NCBI RefSeq assembly: GCF_029168945.1
Contig: NC_083609.1
Span: 1-64,000 of the forward strand
Origin: Cannabis sativa
Taxonomy: Eukaryota; Streptophyta; Magnoliopsida; Rosales; Cannabaceae
Reading direction: 5' to 3'
Length of the DNA: 64,000 bases
Position 1 is the stretch's first letter. The number at the start of each line of letters is the position of its first letter. Below the pieces are notes generated by a model, which worked only from the letters and a program-made list of their open reading frames with translations, made no database searches and had not been told where the DNA came from. This document shows positions 62,083 to 64,000 of this stretch, piece after piece. The translations under genes and the position numbers were made by a program.

Positions 62083-64000
62083 AACCCAAAACCATTCTTC
62101 ATATTCATTTCTTAGTATTACAAATTGATTGAGACTAGTGGCAAAAAAAATTCCGAGATTGGTCCGGGCCACATTTCACAGAGGGGTACCACTATCAGAA
62201 ATGTGAGATTTTCACTATTTCGATTAAAACGATCGTTAGTGCAAGAAAACTAATTTTTCTCTCAACATGTCTAAGAGAAAAGTGATGCAGAACGGTCTTT
62301 GCTAGGCCCCTCTGAAATTTCATGATCTTTGGAGATGTGTAGGTTGAGATTTTAACAGATAACTAACGAGTGTAAGAGTAAGGAACAAACTTGTTAAAAT
62401 TTCCCCTGAAAAGAAGAATATTTTCAATTAGGGGGCCATTTCAACAAATTTTAACCCAAAACCATTCTTCATATTCATTTCTTAGTAGTACGAATTGATT
62501 GTGACTAGTGGCAAAAAATATTCCGAGATTGGTCCGGGCCACATTTCACAAAGGGGTACCACTATCAGAAATGTGAGATTTTCACTATTTTGATTAAAAC
62601 GATCGTTAGTGCAAGAAAACTAATTTTTCTCTCAACGTGTCTAAGAGAAAAGTGATGCACAACGGTCTTGGCTAGGCCCCTGTGAAATTTCATGATCTTT
62701 GGAGATGTGTAGGTTGAGATTTTAACAGATAACTAACGAGTGTAAGAGTAAGGAAAAAACTTGTTAAAATTTCCCCTGAAAAGAAGAATATTTTCAATTA
62801 GGGGGCTTTTTCAAAAAATTTTAACCCAAAACCATTCTTCATATTCATTTCTTAGTAGTACAAATTGATTGTGACTAGTGGCAAAAAATATTCTGAGAAT
62901 TGTCCGGGCCACATTTCACAAAGGGGTACCACTATCAGAAATGTGAGATTTTCACTATTTCGATTAAAACGATCGTTAGTGCAAGAAAACTAATTTTTCT
63001 CTCAACGTGTCCAAGAGAAAAGTGATGCATAACGGTCTTGGCTAGGCCCCCGTGAAATTTCATGATCTTTGGAGATGTGTAGGTTGAGATTTTAACAGAT
63101 AACTAACGAGTGTAAGAGTAAGGAAAAAACTTGTAAAAATTTCCCCTGAAAAGAAGAATATTTTCAATTAGGGGGCCATTTCAACAAATTTTAACCCAAA
63201 ACCATTCTTCATATTCATTTCTTAGTAGTACAAATTGATTGTGACTAGTGGCAAAAAATATTCCGAGATTGGTCCGGGCCACATTTCACAAAGGGGTACC
63301 ACTATCAGAAATGTGAGATTTTCACTATTTCGATTAAAACGATCGTTAGTGCAAGAAAACTAATTTTTCTCTCAACGTGTGCAAGAGAAAAGTGATGCAC
63401 AACGGTCTTGGCTAGGCACCCGTGAAATTTCATGATCTTTGGAGATGTGTAGGTTGAGATTTTAAGAGATAACTAACGAGTGTAAGAGTAAGGAAAAAAC
63501 TTGTTAAAATTTCCCCTGAAAAGAAGAATATTTTTAATAAGGGGGCCATTTCAACAAATTTTAATCCAAAACCATTCTTCATATTCATTTCTTAGTAGTA
63601 CAAATTCATTGTGACTAGTGGAAAAAAATATTCCGAGATTGGTCCGGGCCACATTTCACAAAGGGGTACCACTATCAGAAATGTGAGATTTTCAATATTT
63701 CGATTAAAACGATCGTTAGTGCAAGAAAACTAATTTTTCTCTCAACGTGTCCAAGAGAAAAGTGATGCACAACGGTCTTGTCTAGGCCCCCGTGTAACTT
63801 CATGATCTTTGGAGATGTGTAGGTCGAGATTTTAATAGATAACTAACGAGTGTAAGAGTAAGGAAAAAACTTGTAAAAATTTCCCCTGAAAAGAAGAATA
63901 TTTTCAATTAGGGGGCCATTTCAACAAATTTTAACCCAAAACCATTCTTCATATTCATTTCTTAGTAATACAAATTGATTGTGACTAGTGGCAAAAAATA
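62083..64000. repeat. Terminal eight-monomer HOR, unit 2, partial (M169-M174)
   Basis: Starts are 62083, 62453, 62823, 63193, 63563 and 63933. Compared by eye with 59123-61040 over 1918 bases, I find only two differences: A8 instead of the A6-T-A tract near 62149, and GTAAGAG instead of GTATGAG near 62375. All the rare markers of M161-M166 are present. This is the most similar large duplication in the window. Its end lies beyond base 64000. Confidence 0.9.
63933..64000. repeat. Partial monomer M174 at window end
   Basis: The first 68 bases of a unit, with TAGTAATAC as in M166, cut by the window edge just after the A6 tract. It shows that the array continues to the right. Confidence 0.95.

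Larger units (their letters stand above)
1..64000. repeat. Tandem satellite array, ~370 bp monomer, 173 full copies
   Basis: The whole window is head-to-tail copies of one ~370 bp AT-rich unit. Measured from each AACC(C/A)AAAACC motif to the next, almost all units are 368-371 bp; exceptions are M34 (361), M101 (364) and M102 (366). Orientation never changes and no foreign sequence interrupts the array. Adjacent units differ by a handful of substitutions and single-base indels. Because 370 is not a multiple of three, any reading frame shifts at every unit, so the array cannot carry a long conserved protein. Satellites of this kind typically form centromeric, pericentromeric, subtelomeric or knob heterochromatin; which applies here cannot be told without flanks. 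A plant source is the best guess, not proven. Both array ends lie outside the window. Confidence 0.98.
44324..64000. repeat. Right satellite domain, near-constant 370 bp units (M121-M174)
   Basis: From here units are 370 bp with few exceptions (371 in M126; 369 in M140 and M143). All start AACCCAAAACC or AATCCAAAACC; the AACCAAAAACC start common on the left is absent. CTTGTTAAAATTTCC largely replaces CTTGTAAAAATTTCC, the G run is always G5, and none of the T, U, V, W, X and Y signatures persists as a set. A new set of markers (A to K in the summary) appears. The monomer is the same family, so this is a change of subfamily and HOR regime, not of repeat. Confidence 0.88.

Noticed and set aside
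1..64000. CRISPR array
   Set aside because: The repeats are regular, but there are no unique spacers between short repeats. The whole 370-bp unit is repeated, and no cas genes are present.
1..64000. rDNA spacer or 5S rDNA array
   Set aside because: The repeat length would be possible for 5S units, but I find no 120-bp 5S-like gene, internal control region or T-run terminator in the monomer.
1..64000. LTR or MITE-derived repeat
   Set aside because: Monomers abut directly with no terminal inverted repeats, target-site duplications, primer-binding site or polypurine tract pairs, and no coding remnants. An ancient origin from such an element cannot be excluded but has no support here.

Overview
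The whole 64 kb is one uninterrupted tandem satellite DNA array. Read in a fixed register (first base of the AACC(C/A)AAAACC motif), it holds 173 complete monomers, numbered here M1 (starts at 2) to M173 (starts at 63563), plus a 68-base partial monomer M174 (63933-64000). The mean unit is about 369.5 bp. Almost all units are 368-371 bp; the outliers are 361 bp (M34), 364 bp (M101) and 366 bp (M102). Base composition is about 35% G+C, counted by hand in M2. All monomers are in the same orientation, and the array runs off both ends of the window. I see no gene, RNA gene, transposable element, CRISPR array or other unique sequence.

Organism: the array suggests a eukaryote with long heterochromatic satellite blocks. 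A plant is my best guess, because the AT-rich unit of about 370 bp is close to two plant nucleosome repeats and CpG sites show transition decay as expected under cytosine methylation. Plant satellites of this length class are known (sunflower has a family of about 370 bp), but I cannot assign a species from memory of the sequence.

Layout: the array is a mosaic of higher-order repeats (HORs), recognisable by diagnostic variants shared between non-adjacent monomers. For the left domain (2-44323) I use these types. T = TATGAATT, CGATTG, mostly ACATGTCC. U = ATGTTAGA. V = AATGATCG, GCAAAACGG, TTTTATG. W = ATGTGAAATTTT. X = GTGGGAAAAAAT, GATTAGTCC. Y = AACCAAAAACC start, GATTGAG, often TTTTATG. 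From left to right this domain has a mixed segment (M1-M12), a 5-monomer HOR in two copies (M13-M22), a mixed segment (M23-M34), a 3-monomer HOR in four copies (M35-M46), a mixed segment (M47-M72) with blocks copied from 15 kb upstream, a 9-monomer HOR of about 3.32 kb (M73-M101) with an extra W-X-U triplet, a scrambled continuation (M102-M116) and T-W dimers (M117-M120).

At 44324 the array switches to a second domain (to the end), where nearly every unit is exactly 370 bp and different markers are used. A = CTTTTAAAAATT, often GGACC. B = ACCGCTATC, GATGTTTAGG. C = GATTATGAC. D = GTGTCAAAAAAT. E = TCTAAGAG, CCCTCTG, GGAACAAAC. F = AATGATCG, CTAAATTTTC. G = AAATTTGAG, AATGGTC. H = CCCTTG, CTTGCTAAA. 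I = CCAACAG, CCCGTTG. J = CGAATTG, TCTAAGAG. K = AGGTGGAG. Its main periodicity is 8 monomers (2960 bp), overlain by dimers and by shifts of 5, 12 and 17 monomers. The window ends inside a very recent 8-monomer duplication.

The genetic content is therefore structural. The visible biology is array turnover by unequal exchange, gene-conversion-like chimeras, CpG decay and locally conserved palindromes. Nothing here codes for protein as far as I can see.
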